Assembly: GCA_020849105.1 (NCBI GenBank)
Contig: JADLGW010000058.1
Coordinates: forward strand, 62,001-126,000
Reading direction: 5' to 3'
DNA length: 64,000 bases
Source: Phycisphaerales bacterium
Lineage (GTDB): Bacteria > Planctomycetota > Phycisphaerae > Phycisphaerales > UBA1924
Every line of letters starts with the position of its first letter. Position 1 is the first letter of the stretch. Both the position numbers and the translations under genes were made by a program. The notes under the pieces were generated by a model that worked only from the letters and a program-made list of their open reading frames with translations, did not search any database and had not been told where the DNA came from. This document shows positions 1 to 8,906 of the stretch, one piece after another.

Positions 1-1958
1 TTCAGGTCCACGTTGTTGACGCGGTGCTGCGAGGTGCTCGCGGGGTTGCCCTGCGGATCCTTGTAGACCATCGTGACCTTGAACTCGGGCTCGCCCGCCG
101 CCACGGTCAGGTTGTACTGCTTGCTCTGCAGCGCGGTCAGCACGTCCGTCCCGTTGATGATGAAGGTCTTGGCGCGGATGTTGTACAGGTTGCCCACATG
201 CGCCACGCCCCAGCCCTGCCGCGCCCGGGTGAGCCCGGCGTTGGCCCCGCCGCCCGGCCAGTTGTACTGGTGGGCCTGGTTGATCATCAGGGCCTTGGCC
301 GTCGCGGACTGCGGGCGGTCGCTGAAGACCGACGACCCGCCGCCGAACCCGGCCCACACACCGCCGTGCCACATCTGCATCAGCAGGCCGAAGTGGCCGG
401 CCGTGATCGGCGTCGCCCCGGACGTCCCGCCGAACTGGGTGTACGACGCGACCCCGGCCGTCGTCGTGAAGATGCCGGAGTAGGAGTTGCACAGGTCGGG
501 CTTGACGCGAGTGTCCTGCGCCGGGCCGAAACTGGCCCCGGACGTCGTGTCATCGGCGAAGGCCGCCGTCTCGTGCGTCTCCATCCCGCCCACGGACACG
601 ATGTTCTTCGCCCACGCCTGCGGGCGCGAACTGGTGCTGTTGGCGTTGCTCTGGCTCTGGCAACTCAGGTAGTCCACGCGGAACAGGTAGTCGTCCGTCT
701 CGGCCGAGAGCGTGGTGTACTGCGTTGTCAGGCTGCTGCCCACGGAACTCGTCTGGAACACCGAGAGGAATCCCCCGTTCGGGTCCGTCGCCTCGGTGTT
801 CAGCGAGAGGCGAGTAAACCCGCCGCCGAACTGCGTCGAGTTGGGGTACCAGCAGAAGATGCCCTGCTCGCGGTCCGGCAGCATGCCCGTCGCCAGAACG
901 TTGCCCGTGCCCGTCGCGAAGTTGATCCCGTAGCAACTGGACCCGTGGGTGCCGGAGTTGCCGTTGGCCTTGTGCAGCATCGGCTGCTGGCCGTTCCACT
1001 GCTGGTGCGTCGCGAAGACCTCGGTGTCGAAGACCTCGCCCCGGACGCCCTGCCCGGTGTACCCGAGACCGGAGAGCAGGGGCACCGCCCCGCCCTGCTG
1101 GCGGATGATGTTCATGTCCGTCCCGCCGGGACCGCCCCACGGGTCGACGAAGTTCACCTCGTTGCGCTGGATCAGTTGCAGCAGTTGCGACGGCGACAGC
1201 GTCGCCTCCATCCGGTACTGGTCCGGCGTGACCACGTTCACCTGCCCGCCCATCTGGGCGACCAGCGCCGACAGCGCATCCTGCTGCGCGGGGCCGGACC
1301 GCATCGTCTCGATCGAGTACCGGGCCGGGGCGTCCCCGGCGGACTCCAGCGTCTGGAAGACCGCCGGCGAGACCCGGTACGCCGGGTGGTACACGCCGAC
1401 CCAGCGGACGAACGGCAGGGCGGAGACCTGTTGCACCGCCTCCGGGCTCATGCGCACAACCTGGGCCAGTTGCGGCAGGTACCGCTCGACCGTGCCGCCC
1501 GCGGCCGCCACCGCCTCGGACATCGCCTGGTAGGGCGGGACGACATACTGCACGATGTACAACTCGTTGCCGGCGCCGGCGGACAGGTTCGCGGGCACTT
1601 CCGGCACATGCTGCAGCGGGTCGAACTGGGCGTAGTACATGCTGATCCCGTACTCGGCCGGGCGGACGATGTCGAAGGTCGAGCCGTTGAGCGCGATCCC
1701 GTACATCGGCCGGAGGGAGCCGTCCGCCGCGCGCTCGGTCCACAGGGCCGCCACCGCCCCGCCGGGGAGTTGAACGATCCGCGGGTTCAACACCGCGGCC
1801 GAGGTCTGGTGGAATGTCGTTCCGCCCAGCGACAGGATGCTGCCACCGCGGCTCTTGGAGACGCTCAGGCCCCCGGCGGCCATCGCCGCACCGGATGCCA
1901 GGGCAAGGACAAGGGCGACAGACAGGCGCTGGCAGCGTGTGCGGCTAGCGGTAGGCAT
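1..1958 (-). CDS. Secreted subtilisin-like (S8) serine protease, 3' end beyond the left edge
   Basis: Reading the minus strand from the ATG at 1958 gives an open frame of 652 codons that runs off the window. The N-terminus (MPTASRTRCQRLSVALVLAL) is a signal peptide. After a prodomain-like region of about 290 residues come the three catalytic blocks of peptidase family S8: Asp about 311 in GEVFDTEV, His about 338 in NSGTHGSS, and Ser about 513 in GGTSGATP. This fits an extracellular or periplasmic protease; the long propeptide resembles the Kp-43-type subtilases. A strong Shine-Dalgarno (GGAGGAG) lies 4-10 bases before the ATG. The C-terminal part after the catalytic Ser looks like a beta-sandwich start, but its end, and any sorting tail, is not visible. 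Substrate unknown. Confidence 0.88.
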   Translation of the reverse strand, partial: MPTASRTRCQRLSVALVLALASGAAMAAGGLSVSKSRGGSILSLGGTTFHQTSAAVLNPRIVQLPGGAVAALWTERAADGSLRPMYGIALNGSTFDIVRPAEYGISMYYAQFDPLQHVPEVPANLSAGAGNELYIVQYVVPPYQAMSEAVAAAGGTVERYLPQLAQVVRMSPEAVQQVSALPFVRWVGVYHPAYRVSPAVFQTLESAGDAPARYSIETMRSGPAQQDALSALVAQMGGQVNVVTPDQYRMEATLSPSQLLQLIQRNEVNFVDPWGGPGGTDMNIIRQQGGAVPLLSGLGYTGQGVRGEVFDTEVFATHQQWNGQQPMLHKANGNSGTHGSSCYGINFATGTGNVLATGMLPDREQGIFCWYPNSTQFGGGFTRLSLNTEATDPNGGFLSVFQTSSVGSSLTTQYTTLSAETDDYLFRVDYLSCQSQSNANSTSSRPQAWAKNIVSVGGMETHETAAFADDTTSGASFGPAQDTRVKPDLCNSYSGIFTTTAGVASYTQFGGTSGATPITAGHFGLLMQMWHGGVWAGFGGGSSVFSDRPQSATAKALMINQAHQYNWPGGGANAGLTRARQGWGVAHVGNLYNIRAKTFIINGTDVLTALQSKQYNLTVAAGEPEFKVTMVYKDPQGNPASTSQHRVNNVDL

Positions 1959-2135
1959 TGGAAACTCCTCCGTCTCGCGAGTTTGGGGGCACGAGTTTGA
2001 CAGCCCGGGCGCACAAACGGCCCGGGGCTGTTTACAGCATACCGCGCGGCGAAACGCGCACAACCCAAATTCCCAACTCCAGAGCGCATAAATTGGGGGG
2101 GGCGGCCGCCCCAGTTTGCCCCAACTGCCAGCCCG

Positions 2136-3047
2136 CTACAAAAGATCGACCGAACCAAGCAGGCCCAGCACGCAACTCACCAGCCCGTTGACCGTGAAGA
2201 ACGCCACGTCCAGGCCCGCCCGGCCCCTGCGGACCAGGACCATGTGCTCCACAGTCAGCAGGACGCCCACCACGACCACAGCGACCGTCATCCACCCACC
2301 GAACCGCGGGTCGCTGCGAGCCGCCAGGACCAGCAGTGCCAGCGAAGCCAGGTGCAGCCCGCGGCTGACCCACAGCGCCCCACGCCACCCCAGCCGCGCC
2401 GGGATGCTGCGGAGCCCCGCGCCCCGGTCAAAGTCCAGGTCCTGCAGGGCGTAGATCACGTCAAAGCCCGCTACCCACGCCGCCACCATCCCCGCCAGCA
2501 GCCACACCGTCGGCCGCGAGACCGCCGCGGGGTCTACCGCGATCGCGGCCGCCACCGGCGACGCGGCCAGCGCCCCGCCCAGGAACAGGTGGCACAGCGC
2601 GGTGAACCGCTTCGTCAACGAGTAGATCGCCACCCACGCCAGCACCGGCGCCGCCAGCAGCAGCGGCCACGGATTGCCGAACAGCACTTGGAACAGTGAA
2701 GTGGACAGTATGAACAGCGCGGCGCACCCCAGCGCCACCGCCCAGGCCCGTCCCCGGCGCAGCCGCCCAGCCGGGATGGCCCGCCGCCGCGTCCGCTCGT
2801 TCATCGCGTCCAGCCGGGCGTCGGCAATCCGGTTGAACAGCATGGCCCACGACCGCGCCAGCACCATGCACGCGACGACCAGGGCCAGTTGACCCGCGAA
2901 CCGCCCCCACCCGGCGGCCTCATCCCGGGCCAGGAACGCCCCCAGCACCGCGAACGGCATCGCGAACACCGAGTGTGCGAGTTTGATATCCGCCGCGGCG
3001 TGCCGGATCGAGGCCAGCCACCCGACGGACGGGGAGAGGGTGCCCAC
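2136..3047 (-). CDS. UbiA-family polyprenyltransferase (quinone biosynthesis)
   Basis: A polytopic membrane protein of 303 residues with both aspartate motifs of UbiA prenyltransferases: NRIADARLD at about 72-80 and YALQDLDFD in the second half. These bind Mg-diphosphate of the prenyl donor. The family attaches a polyprenyl tail to an aromatic acceptor. In bacteria using the futalosine menaquinone route this is the MqnP step; the acceptor cannot be told from sequence. I chose the GTG at 3047 because it gives the family's usual length and N-terminus, and because TACGCT sits 6 bases upstream. An ATG at 3239 would add 64 Arg/Pro-rich residues without family similarity, and a GTG at 3080 is also possible. 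It stands alone between two secreted proteases. Confidence 0.85.
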   Translation of the reverse strand: MGTLSPSVGWLASIRHAAADIKLAHSVFAMPFAVLGAFLARDEAAGWGRFAGQLALVVACMVLARSWAMLFNRIADARLDAMNERTRRRAIPAGRLRRGRAWAVALGCAALFILSTSLFQVLFGNPWPLLLAAPVLAWVAIYSLTKRFTALCHLFLGGALAASPVAAAIAVDPAAVSRPTVWLLAGMVAAWVAGFDVIYALQDLDFDRGAGLRSIPARLGWRGALWVSRGLHLASLALLVLAARSDPRFGGWMTVAVVVVGVLLTVEHMVLVRRGRAGLDVAFFTVNGLVSCVLGLLGSVDLL

Positions 3048-3053
3048 ACCCGG

Positions 3054-3059
3054 AGCGTA
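3054..3059 (-). promoter_or_regulatory. -10-like hexamer for leaderless ubiA-like gene
   Basis: TACGCT on the minus strand ends 6 bases before the GTG at 3047. That spacing would place the transcript start at or next to the start codon. No clear -35 element. Confidence 0.35.
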
Positions 3060-3356
3060 GGTGTCCGGGGTACCCGCCACGCTGGCGCCGCCTTGCAGGT
3101 AGTGTCTCAAACCGCTCCGCGGCGGCGCCTCCCCTGTTCCGGGGCGCCTCGGATCAAGCCGAGAACCCGCGCTTGACCGCCACAGGCGCACAGAAGTCCC
3201 GACCGCCACGGAGCGGTGGGGTACCCGGGCCGAGCGCATGTATCCAGACCTGGCTCTTCACGCACGGGGCGAAGGCCCGGGCCCGAGGATGCGCGCGGTA
3301 CCGCCCAGGGCGCGGCGACCGTCAAGCCCCTCTTTACTCACCAATCCGCGGCCGCG

Positions 3357-5168
3357 CTAGTAACACCCCAGGGCGAACTTTGTCTGGAACGCCCCGAAGT
3401 CCGCCAGGTTCATCGCACCGTCGTCGTTGAAGTCCGCGATGGAGGCGTTGCCCAGCGCGAACGCCGTGGTGAACGCCCCGAAGTCCGCCAGGTTCAGGGC
3501 CCCGTCCTTGTTCACGTCCGCCCGGCAGTAGATGCTCACGCTGACATCGTCGATGTACCAGGCGTCGCCGAAGTCGTTGCCCGTGCTGGCGAACTTGATG
3601 GCGCCCTTGGTGGCGGAGAGGCCCGTGAGCGGCAGCTTGAACTCCTTGTACACGAACCGCGTCATGTCCACGCCGTCGGAGACCACGGATCCCATCAGGT
3701 CGAATGCGCTGGAGAACTCGTTGAACGCGAGCACGTTGAGGGCCTCGCCCGCCTCCACCCCGGTGTGCTGGTACCGGAACGACGCGAACACCGGCCGGTT
3801 CGGGCCCGCGGTGTCCAGTTGCTTGGTCTCCACCGACGCGGCCTGGATGAACAGCAGCGCGTACGGCGGCGACGGCGGGCTGGCGGCCCCCGCGGACACC
3901 CCGACCCCGTTGTTGTTCGTCCACTTCAGGGGGTCCAGGCTGATCGAGGGGAACGGCTCCACGAACGGCAGGGTCAGCACCGGCGGCGGCAGCGGCGTCA
4001 GGCACCCCCGCGTCGCGGCGTAGTTCGTGATGATCGTCTTGTTGCACGGCTCGAACGTCGTGACCACCCCGTTGCACCCGCCCAGGCCGGAGCACATGAT
4101 GTAGCAGGGGTTGCACACCCCGTCGCAGTGCTGGGCGCTGAAGTTGTGCCCCAGTTCGTGGGCCGACAGCCCCAGCCGGTACGCGAAGTTCGACGTGAAC
4201 CGCGACTGCACCAGCCCGTACCCGAACTGGGTATTGCAGACGGCCGACAGGAACGCGATCCCGATCACCGAGCCGTCCACCTCGCGCCCCGTGAACATGT
4301 GGGCGATGTCGCGCACCACGCTTCCCTGGTTCTGGATCCAGTACGCCTGCATCTGGTTCAGCAGGTTCTGCGAGTTGTTCGTCGTGTAGGGGTTGCCGGC
4401 CGCGGTGTCGTGGATGATCACCGCGGAGACCTGGAACACCACGTTGACGTCGTTCGAGTAGATCGTCGACACGCCGTTGATCACCGCGTTGATGTCGTTG
4501 GTCGTGGTCGTCGTGTTTGAGCCGTTGAGCTGGAAGAACTGGTAGTCCGCCTCGCAGGCGATCTGGCACACCCGCGGAGTGTCCGTGTACCCGCCGACCG
4601 ACATCCGACCCTCCAGCCCCACGCCGCCCGCGGCCCCGGGCGCCACGCCGCACGTTCCCGGCAGTTGGATGCGGTCCTGCTCGCGGTACACGACCACCCG
4701 CCCGCGCGGTGCGCCCGCCACGGCGTCCGAAAGGGGCTGCACGAACCACGACTGCCGCGCCGCGCCCTGGCCCACCGTGATGTACCCCTCGATCCCGTCA
4801 TCGACCAGCGAGAGCGCCGCCGTCCCGGTCCCGCCCGCGGCCACGTCGCCGCGGTAGGTGTTCACCGGCGGCGCCGGGATCTCGATCATCCCCACGCCCC
4901 GGTCCAGCAGCACCTTGAAACCCGGGGCCCGCACCGAGAACTGCGCCAGGTCCACCTCGACCGCCTGTCCGCCCAGGTCCAGGCGAACCGTGAACGCCGC
5001 GGGCATGTCCGCCGGCAGGTCCAGGGTCTGGATCGTGTACGCCGTGAGCGCCAGATCGCGGCGGATCGCCATGTCCTGGGTCTCGGGCGTCGGGCCCGTC
5101 CCCGCGAACGCCGTCGCGGCAACACACAGGGTCGCGACCGTCACCAGCCGGGTCAGCAGTCTCCGCAT
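3357..5168 (-). CDS. Secreted metzincin zinc metalloprotease with dockerin-like C-terminal repeats
   Basis: This 603-residue protein starts with a signal peptide (MRRLLTRLVTVATLCVAATA, then AFA). A propeptide-like region of about 180 residues precedes a reprolysin-like (M12B-type) catalytic domain. The zinc site HELGHNFSAQH (HExxHxxxxxH, about residue 335) is followed by a Cys-rich segment and a methionine-turn candidate (CYIMCSGL). A beta-sandwich domain of about 140 residues follows. The last 55 residues hold two EF-hand-like repeats, DVNKDGALNLADF and DFNDDGAMNLADF, resembling type I dockerin modules. A GAGGAGG Shine-Dalgarno lies upstream of the ATG. It is likely secreted or outer-surface; the target is unknown. 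It is divergent from the AAA+ gene at 5361. Confidence 0.88.
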   Translation of the reverse strand: MRRLLTRLVTVATLCVAATAFAGTGPTPETQDMAIRRDLALTAYTIQTLDLPADMPAAFTVRLDLGGQAVEVDLAQFSVRAPGFKVLLDRGVGMIEIPAPPVNTYRGDVAAGGTGTAALSLVDDGIEGYITVGQGAARQSWFVQPLSDAVAGAPRGRVVVYREQDRIQLPGTCGVAPGAAGGVGLEGRMSVGGYTDTPRVCQIACEADYQFFQLNGSNTTTTTNDINAVINGVSTIYSNDVNVVFQVSAVIIHDTAAGNPYTTNNSQNLLNQMQAYWIQNQGSVVRDIAHMFTGREVDGSVIGIAFLSAVCNTQFGYGLVQSRFTSNFAYRLGLSAHELGHNFSAQHCDGVCNPCYIMCSGLGGCNGVVTTFEPCNKTIITNYAATRGCLTPLPPPVLTLPFVEPFPSISLDPLKWTNNNGVGVSAGAASPPSPPYALLFIQAASVETKQLDTAGPNRPVFASFRYQHTGVEAGEALNVLAFNEFSSAFDLMGSVVSDGVDMTRFVYKEFKLPLTGLSATKGAIKFASTGNDFGDAWYIDDVSVSIYCRADVNKDGALNLADFGAFTTAFALGNASIADFNDDGAMNLADFGAFQTKFALGCY

Positions 5169-5360
5169 GGCATGTGCCTCCTCAGGTTTGCGCCGCGAAC
5201 CGAAACGAACGGCACTCCCGACGCCGCTCTTGGCCAGCGCAGACAGGCACGCACGCCACCGGTGGGCTATCCGTTAGGATACGGCAGAATTTGGCGGCGG
5301 CTCCTCCGGAGCACAAAACTTTTTTCATGGCTCGGTGCCCGGGCCCCGAGAGGGCGACCC

Positions 5361-6866
5361 TTGACCGACGGAGCACACCTCTCGGCATTGATCCAGGCCG
5401 GGCACCCCTGCCTCTGGATTCCCACGCTGGACGAGGGCCACGCCCTGCGACTGGTCCGGGAAGCCGCGATGGGCGCGGGGCGCGCCGTTCGCCAGTGGTC
5501 GGCCGTCCAGGGGATCACCGACGGCTTGGTCAGCGGCGGCCCGGCGGAGTCAGGGACCGAGAACCCCGGGGCCGCCATGTACCGCTTCGCCGAGTGCGGG
5601 GCGAACACTGTCCTGATCGCCTGCGACCTGATCGGCCACCTCGGCGATGAGCGGAACCTCCGCGCCGCCCGCGAACTCATCCTGGCCATCGAGCGCTGCT
5701 CGGAGATGGGCGGCCTCATGGGCCCGCTGGTCATTGTCGACTACCGCGACGACCTGCCCCCCGTGCTCCGCGCCGCCGCCGTCCGGTTCGATATCTCCCT
5801 CCCCGAGGAAGAGGAGATCGAACGCATCGCCCTCCACACCCTCAAGCGCCAGAACAAGCAGAGCCCGGTCGCCGTCCAGGTGACGCGATCCGGCCTGAAG
5901 GCCATGTGCGCCAACCTCCGCGGCCTCACCCGCCGCCAGGTCGAGCAGGTCATCGTGGAGGTCGTCGCCGGCGATCGCGCGTTCACGCCCGGCGACCTGG
6001 GCAGCCTGCTGGCCCGCAAGCGGCAACTCATCGCCGCGGACGGGCTGCTGGAGTTTGTTCAGGCCCCGGCCGCGATGGACGAGATCGGCGGCCTCGGCAA
6101 TCTCAGGGAGTGGCTCCGCCGTCGAGAGAAGGCGGTGGGGGAGGATGCCGCCGCCTTCGGCCTCACCCCGCCCCGCGGCGTGCTGATGCTCGGCGTGCAG
6201 GGCGCGGGCAAGAGCCTGTGCGCCAAGGCGATCGCCACCGCGTGGCGCCGCCCGCTCCTGCGCCTGGACCCCAGCATCCTCTTCGACCGCTACATCGGCG
6301 AGAGCGAACGCAAACTCCGCGACGCCCTGCGCCAGGCGGAGGTGATGGCTCCCATGGTCCTGTGGATCGACGAGATCGAGAAGGGCTTCGCCTCCGCCGC
6401 CAGCCGCAGCGTGGACGGCGGCCTTTCTCAGCGCATGTTCGGCACGCTGCTCACCTGGCTGCAGGAGCGCAGGGCCCCGGTCTTCGTCGCCGCGACCGCC
6501 AACGACATCGAGGCGCTGCCGCCGGAACTGCTCCGCAAGGGTCGCTTCGATGAGATCTTCTTCGTGGACCTTCCCTCGGGCCCCGCACGGCGTGACATCT
6601 TCGCGATCCACCTGAAGAAGCGGGGGCGCGACCCGAGGGCCTTCGACCTGGCCGCCCTCGCCGCCGCCACGGACGGCTACAGCGGTGCGGAGATCGAGTC
6701 GGCGATCGAGTCCGGCCTGCACGAGGCCTTCGCCCTCGGCCGTGAACCCGATACTCCCATGCTGCTGGCGGCCGTGCGCGCCTCCCCGCCCCTGTCAATC
6801 ACCATGGCCGAGCGCATCGCCGGGCTCCGCCGGTGGGCCAAGGGGCGGTGCGTGCCGGCGGAGTGA
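5361..6866 (+). CDS. AAA+ ATPase, Ycf46-like
   Basis: The 501-residue length and layout match the Ycf46 family of cyanobacteria and plastids: an N-terminal half without a known motif (about 1-260) and a C-terminal AAA+ module. Visible motifs are Walker A GVQGAGKS (about 278-285), Walker [11 protein letters not shown] (about 333), sensor 1 around AATANDI, and arginine fingers in [12 protein letters not shown]. The family is cytoplasmic; its bacterial role is unsettled, though in cyanobacteria it has been linked to inorganic-carbon use. I chose the TTG at 5361 because GAGAGGG lies 6 bases upstream and the protein then has the family length; no ATG or GTG gives a better start. The gene is divergent from the protease at 5168. 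Confidence 0.8.
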   Translation: MTDGAHLSALIQAGHPCLWIPTLDEGHALRLVREAAMGAGRAVRQWSAVQGITDGLVSGGPAESGTENPGAAMYRFAECGANTVLIACDLIGHLGDERNLRAARELILAIERCSEMGGLMGPLVIVDYRDDLPPVLRAAAVRFDISLPEEEEIERIALHTLKRQNKQSPVAVQVTRSGLKAMCANLRGLTRRQVEQVIVEVVAGDRAFTPGDLGSLLARKRQLIAADGLLEFVQAPAAMDEIGGLGNLREWLRRREKAVGEDAAAFGLTPPRGVLMLGVQGAGKSLCAKAIATAWRRPLLRLDPSILFDRYIGESERKLRDALRQAEVMAPMVLWIDEIEKGFASAASRSVDGGLSQRMFGTLLTWLQERRAPVFVAATANDIEALPPELLRKGRFDEIFFVDLPSGPARRDIFAIHLKKRGRDPRAFDLAALAAATDGYSGAEIESAIESGLHEAFALGREPDTPMLLAAVRASPPLSITMAERIAGLRRWAKGRCVPAE

Positions 6867-6941
6867 ACACCGGCGGGCGGGGTGGTGGGGAGCGTGACCG
6901 CGGCGTCGGACGCCGCGATTCCCAAACGATCCGCGCCGTGC

Positions 6942-6950
6942 TGGTACCCT
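6942..6950 (+). promoter_or_regulatory. Extended -10 element before the small-gene operon
   Basis: TG-G-TACCCT has the extended -10 pattern TGnTANNNT and lies 57 bases before the ATG at 7007. No good -35 is visible. Confidence 0.35.
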
Positions 6951-7006
6951 CATGTCATGCCCCGCCGCAGCATCAAGCGGGCCCCGTTCACCCGCGGGGC
7001 GAGCCC

Positions 7007-7213
7007 ATGAACCCGTCGATGTCCGGGGTTCTGACGGTGCTGGTGGCGAGCGCGTGCCTGGCCGTCGTATCTGCCGGCTTCGTCTTGACGGAACGCAGAC
7101 TTCGGCGCGAGGCCCGGGCTGACGCGACGCGCGACGACTGCCTGCGCTGCGGCTACTGCCGCGCGGGCCTTCCGAGCGACGCCGCGTGCCCGGAGTGCGG
7201 GGAGCCCCCGTGA
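7007..7213 (+). CDS. Small membrane-anchored zinc-ribbon protein
   Basis: Sixty-eight residues. A single hydrophobic helix (about 9-28) is followed by a charged stretch and a short treble-clef-like zinc ribbon, CLRCGYC then CPECG, at the very C-terminus. Membrane proteins ending in CxxCGY...CPECG are common in planctomycetes and have no known function. The stop codon overlaps the GTG of the next gene (GTGA at 7210-7213), so the two are probably translationally coupled. I do not recognise a named family. Confidence 0.65.
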   Translation: MNPSMSGVLTVLVASACLAVVSAGFVLTERRLRREARADATRDDCLRCGYCRAGLPSDAACPECGEPP

Positions 7214-7914
7214 CGGCTGGGCGCCGGGCGCTCTGGTCGGCCGCCCTCGGTCTTGCGACGACGGTCCTGGCCGCGTGGGGGATCGCCGCGTGCAGCGTGT
7301 ACCAGTCCGGGTACACCCGGGAGATCGCGGTGCGGTCGCGGGCCGCGGGAGAAGGCAGCGGTGAGGTTCGGATGAACGTCTTCCGGTTCCACGGCTCCCA
7401 GCTCGTCGAGTCGGTCGCACGCGGTGCTGCATCCGTGAACTCGGCGAGCGGGCCGGCGCCGGAGGATGCCGTCCCCGACTGGGCCCGCGGCGCGACCCTG
7501 CCGTGGGGCAGGAGCGCACCGTGGCCACCGGCGGGAGCGGGTGACCGGCGTGTCGCCCGCGCCTCGGGCTGGCCGATGCTCGCGCTCCGGCATGAGTATG
7601 AGTGGCACCCCGGCCCGCCGGGCAGCAGCACGGGAACATACCAGACACCGGGCGGCATCCCGCTCGAAACGACGAACGGCCATCCCGGAGCCTGGCCCGT
7701 GAACTACCCGCGTTCGCTCCCGCTGCGCCCCGTCTGGAGCGGGTTGCTCACCGACGCTGCCGCGTGGGGCGGGGTGTGGTTCATCATCCTTACGCCCATC
7801 GGGTACATGCGGCGGCGGCGGGTGGAGCGCGGGCAGTGCCCGGCGTGCGGGTATTCCCTCCGCGGGCTGCGGCCGCGCACGCTCTGCCCGGAGTGCGGGA
7901 CAATGCCGGCATGA
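7210..7914 (+). CDS. Hypothetical two-helix membrane protein with C-terminal zinc ribbon
   Basis: This 234-residue protein has an N-terminal hydrophobic helix (about 9-27), a central extracytoplasmic-looking domain of about 150 residues, a second helix (about 182-200) and a terminal zinc ribbon (CPACGYSLRG ... CPECG). The architecture, a periplasmic domain between two helices with a cytoplasmic ribbon, is typical of planctomycete hypothetical proteins. The GTG start overlaps the upstream stop and the TGA overlaps the ATG of the next gene (ATGA, 7911-7914). The three genes therefore form one coupled operon. Function unknown. Confidence 0.7.
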   Translation: MTAGRRALWSAALGLATTVLAAWGIAACSVYQSGYTREIAVRSRAAGEGSGEVRMNVFRFHGSQLVESVARGAASVNSASGPAPEDAVPDWARGATLPWGRSAPWPPAGAGDRRVARASGWPMLALRHEYEWHPGPPGSSTGTYQTPGGIPLETTNGHPGAWPVNYPRSLPLRPVWSGLLTDAAAWGGVWFIILTPIGYMRRRRVERGQCPACGYSLRGLRPRTLCPECGTMPA

Positions 7915-8306
7915 AGACGCTCCGCCGGCGATTCCTCGCATGGACGTTCCTTGGTGCCGCCGCGCTGGTGGTGTCCGCCGTTCTCTTCAGCCTCTTTGCG
8001 ACCGTGATCTGGGCCCCGGAGGCAAGGCCGTCGGGCCTTCAGTCCGTCGTGATGGCCCGCGGGTCGGTCGCCGTCACATGGGGGCCCTACCTGGACTTCG
8101 GCGGCGGCGCCGACCTGCCCGATTGGAAGGTGCTCCGCGGCACGCCGAGCACTTACCGCTGGCAGTGGAGCCCCGCGTACCGGCACGCCGAGATCTCGCG
8201 ATCGAACCAGTTCATCCTGCCGCTGTGGATCCCCGCGGCGGTGCTGGGGTCGCTGGGCGCGTGGATGTGCTGCCGCGGGTGCGCGGCCGGGGCCCGCGAC
8301 GTGTGA
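7911..8306 (+). CDS. Hypothetical two-helix membrane protein
   Basis: This 131-residue protein has transmembrane helices near both ends (about 8-29 and 101-120) with a short aromatic-rich region between. It looks like the same fold type as the gene before it, but its C-terminus carries only CCRGC instead of a complete zinc ribbon. That may mark a decayed or shortened paralogue. It begins inside the stop codon of the previous gene (ATGA). Function unknown. Confidence 0.65.
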   Translation: MKTLRRRFLAWTFLGAAALVVSAVLFSLFATVIWAPEARPSGLQSVVMARGSVAVTWGPYLDFGGGADLPDWKVLRGTPSTYRWQWSPAYRHAEISRSNQFILPLWIPAAVLGSLGAWMCCRGCAAGARDV

Positions 8307-8386
8307 GGGGCTCCACGTCGGTTGGATCGCCTGGGCGCGTGACAACCCCTTGGGCCGTCGCGCTGTGCCGATTCACGACCCCGCGT

Positions 8387-8836
8387 TCAAGCCCTTGGAC
8401 GCCGGCGGGGGTGGTCCTCGACGTCCACCTCCTCGACCTCCGGGCACTTCGTGTCCAGCGTTCCGCTGCGACGCGCCTCCCGCGCCGCAGCCGCCAGCCT
8501 CCGGTAGTTCGCCCGGACCCGTTCCAGTTCACCCTCCTCCAGTTCCTCCAGGTCCAGCAGAGCAACGTGCGCCCCCGATGTCGCGCGGATCAGTTCATCC
8601 AGTTTCACCTGCAGCGCGCCCGTGTCCCGGTTCTGCGTGTGCTGGATCAGGAAGACCATCAGGAACGTGACCACCGAGGTGCAGGTGTTGATGGCCAGTT
8701 GCCACGCGTCGCTGAAGTGGAACAGCGGCCCGCTCACGGCCCAGGCCAGGACCATCGCCGCGGCGATCAGGAATGCCGCGGGGTGTCCGGAAGCCCGGGC
8801 CATCCGCTTCGCAAACGAGCCGAACTGGGCGTGCAT
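8387..8836 (-). CDS. Low-affinity iron permease family protein
   Basis: The 149-residue protein has the compact two-helix core of the bacterial low-affinity iron permease family (related to yeast Fet4). Helices lie at about 19-38 and 46-65, joined by FSDAWQLAINTCTSVVTF and followed by the conserved QHTQNRD and KLDELIRA segments. An acidic and then Arg-rich tail (about 90-149) is poorly conserved. Placement in the inner membrane is clear; iron transport is inferred from the family name and has little direct support in bacteria. A G-rich Shine-Dalgarno (AGAAGGGGGG) precedes the ATG. It is divergent from the aminopeptidase. Confidence 0.82.
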   Translation of the reverse strand: MHAQFGSFAKRMARASGHPAAFLIAAAMVLAWAVSGPLFHFSDAWQLAINTCTSVVTFLMVFLIQHTQNRDTGALQVKLDELIRATSGAHVALLDLEELEEGELERVRANYRRLAAAAREARRSGTLDTKCPEVEEVDVEDHPRRRPRA

Positions 8837-8891
8837 GGGCCCCCCTTCTCGGGAAGTGTAAGGGCCGCCGGATTGGCGGGCGGCTCTCCGG

Positions 8892-8897
8892 TATCAT
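8892..8897 (+). promoter_or_regulatory. -10-like hexamer for leaderless aminopeptidase gene
   Basis: TATCAT ends 9 bases before the ATG at 8907, with no Shine-Dalgarno between them. Confidence 0.35.
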
Positions 8898-8906
8898 GCC
8901 ACCCCC

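Noticed and set aside
24..2000. Long plus-strand open frame of 658 codons
   Set aside because: It is antisense to the subtilase, whose catalytic motifs are on the minus strand. The plus-strand product is Arg/Gly/Ala/His-rich with no domain, as expected from high-GC coding DNA read backwards.
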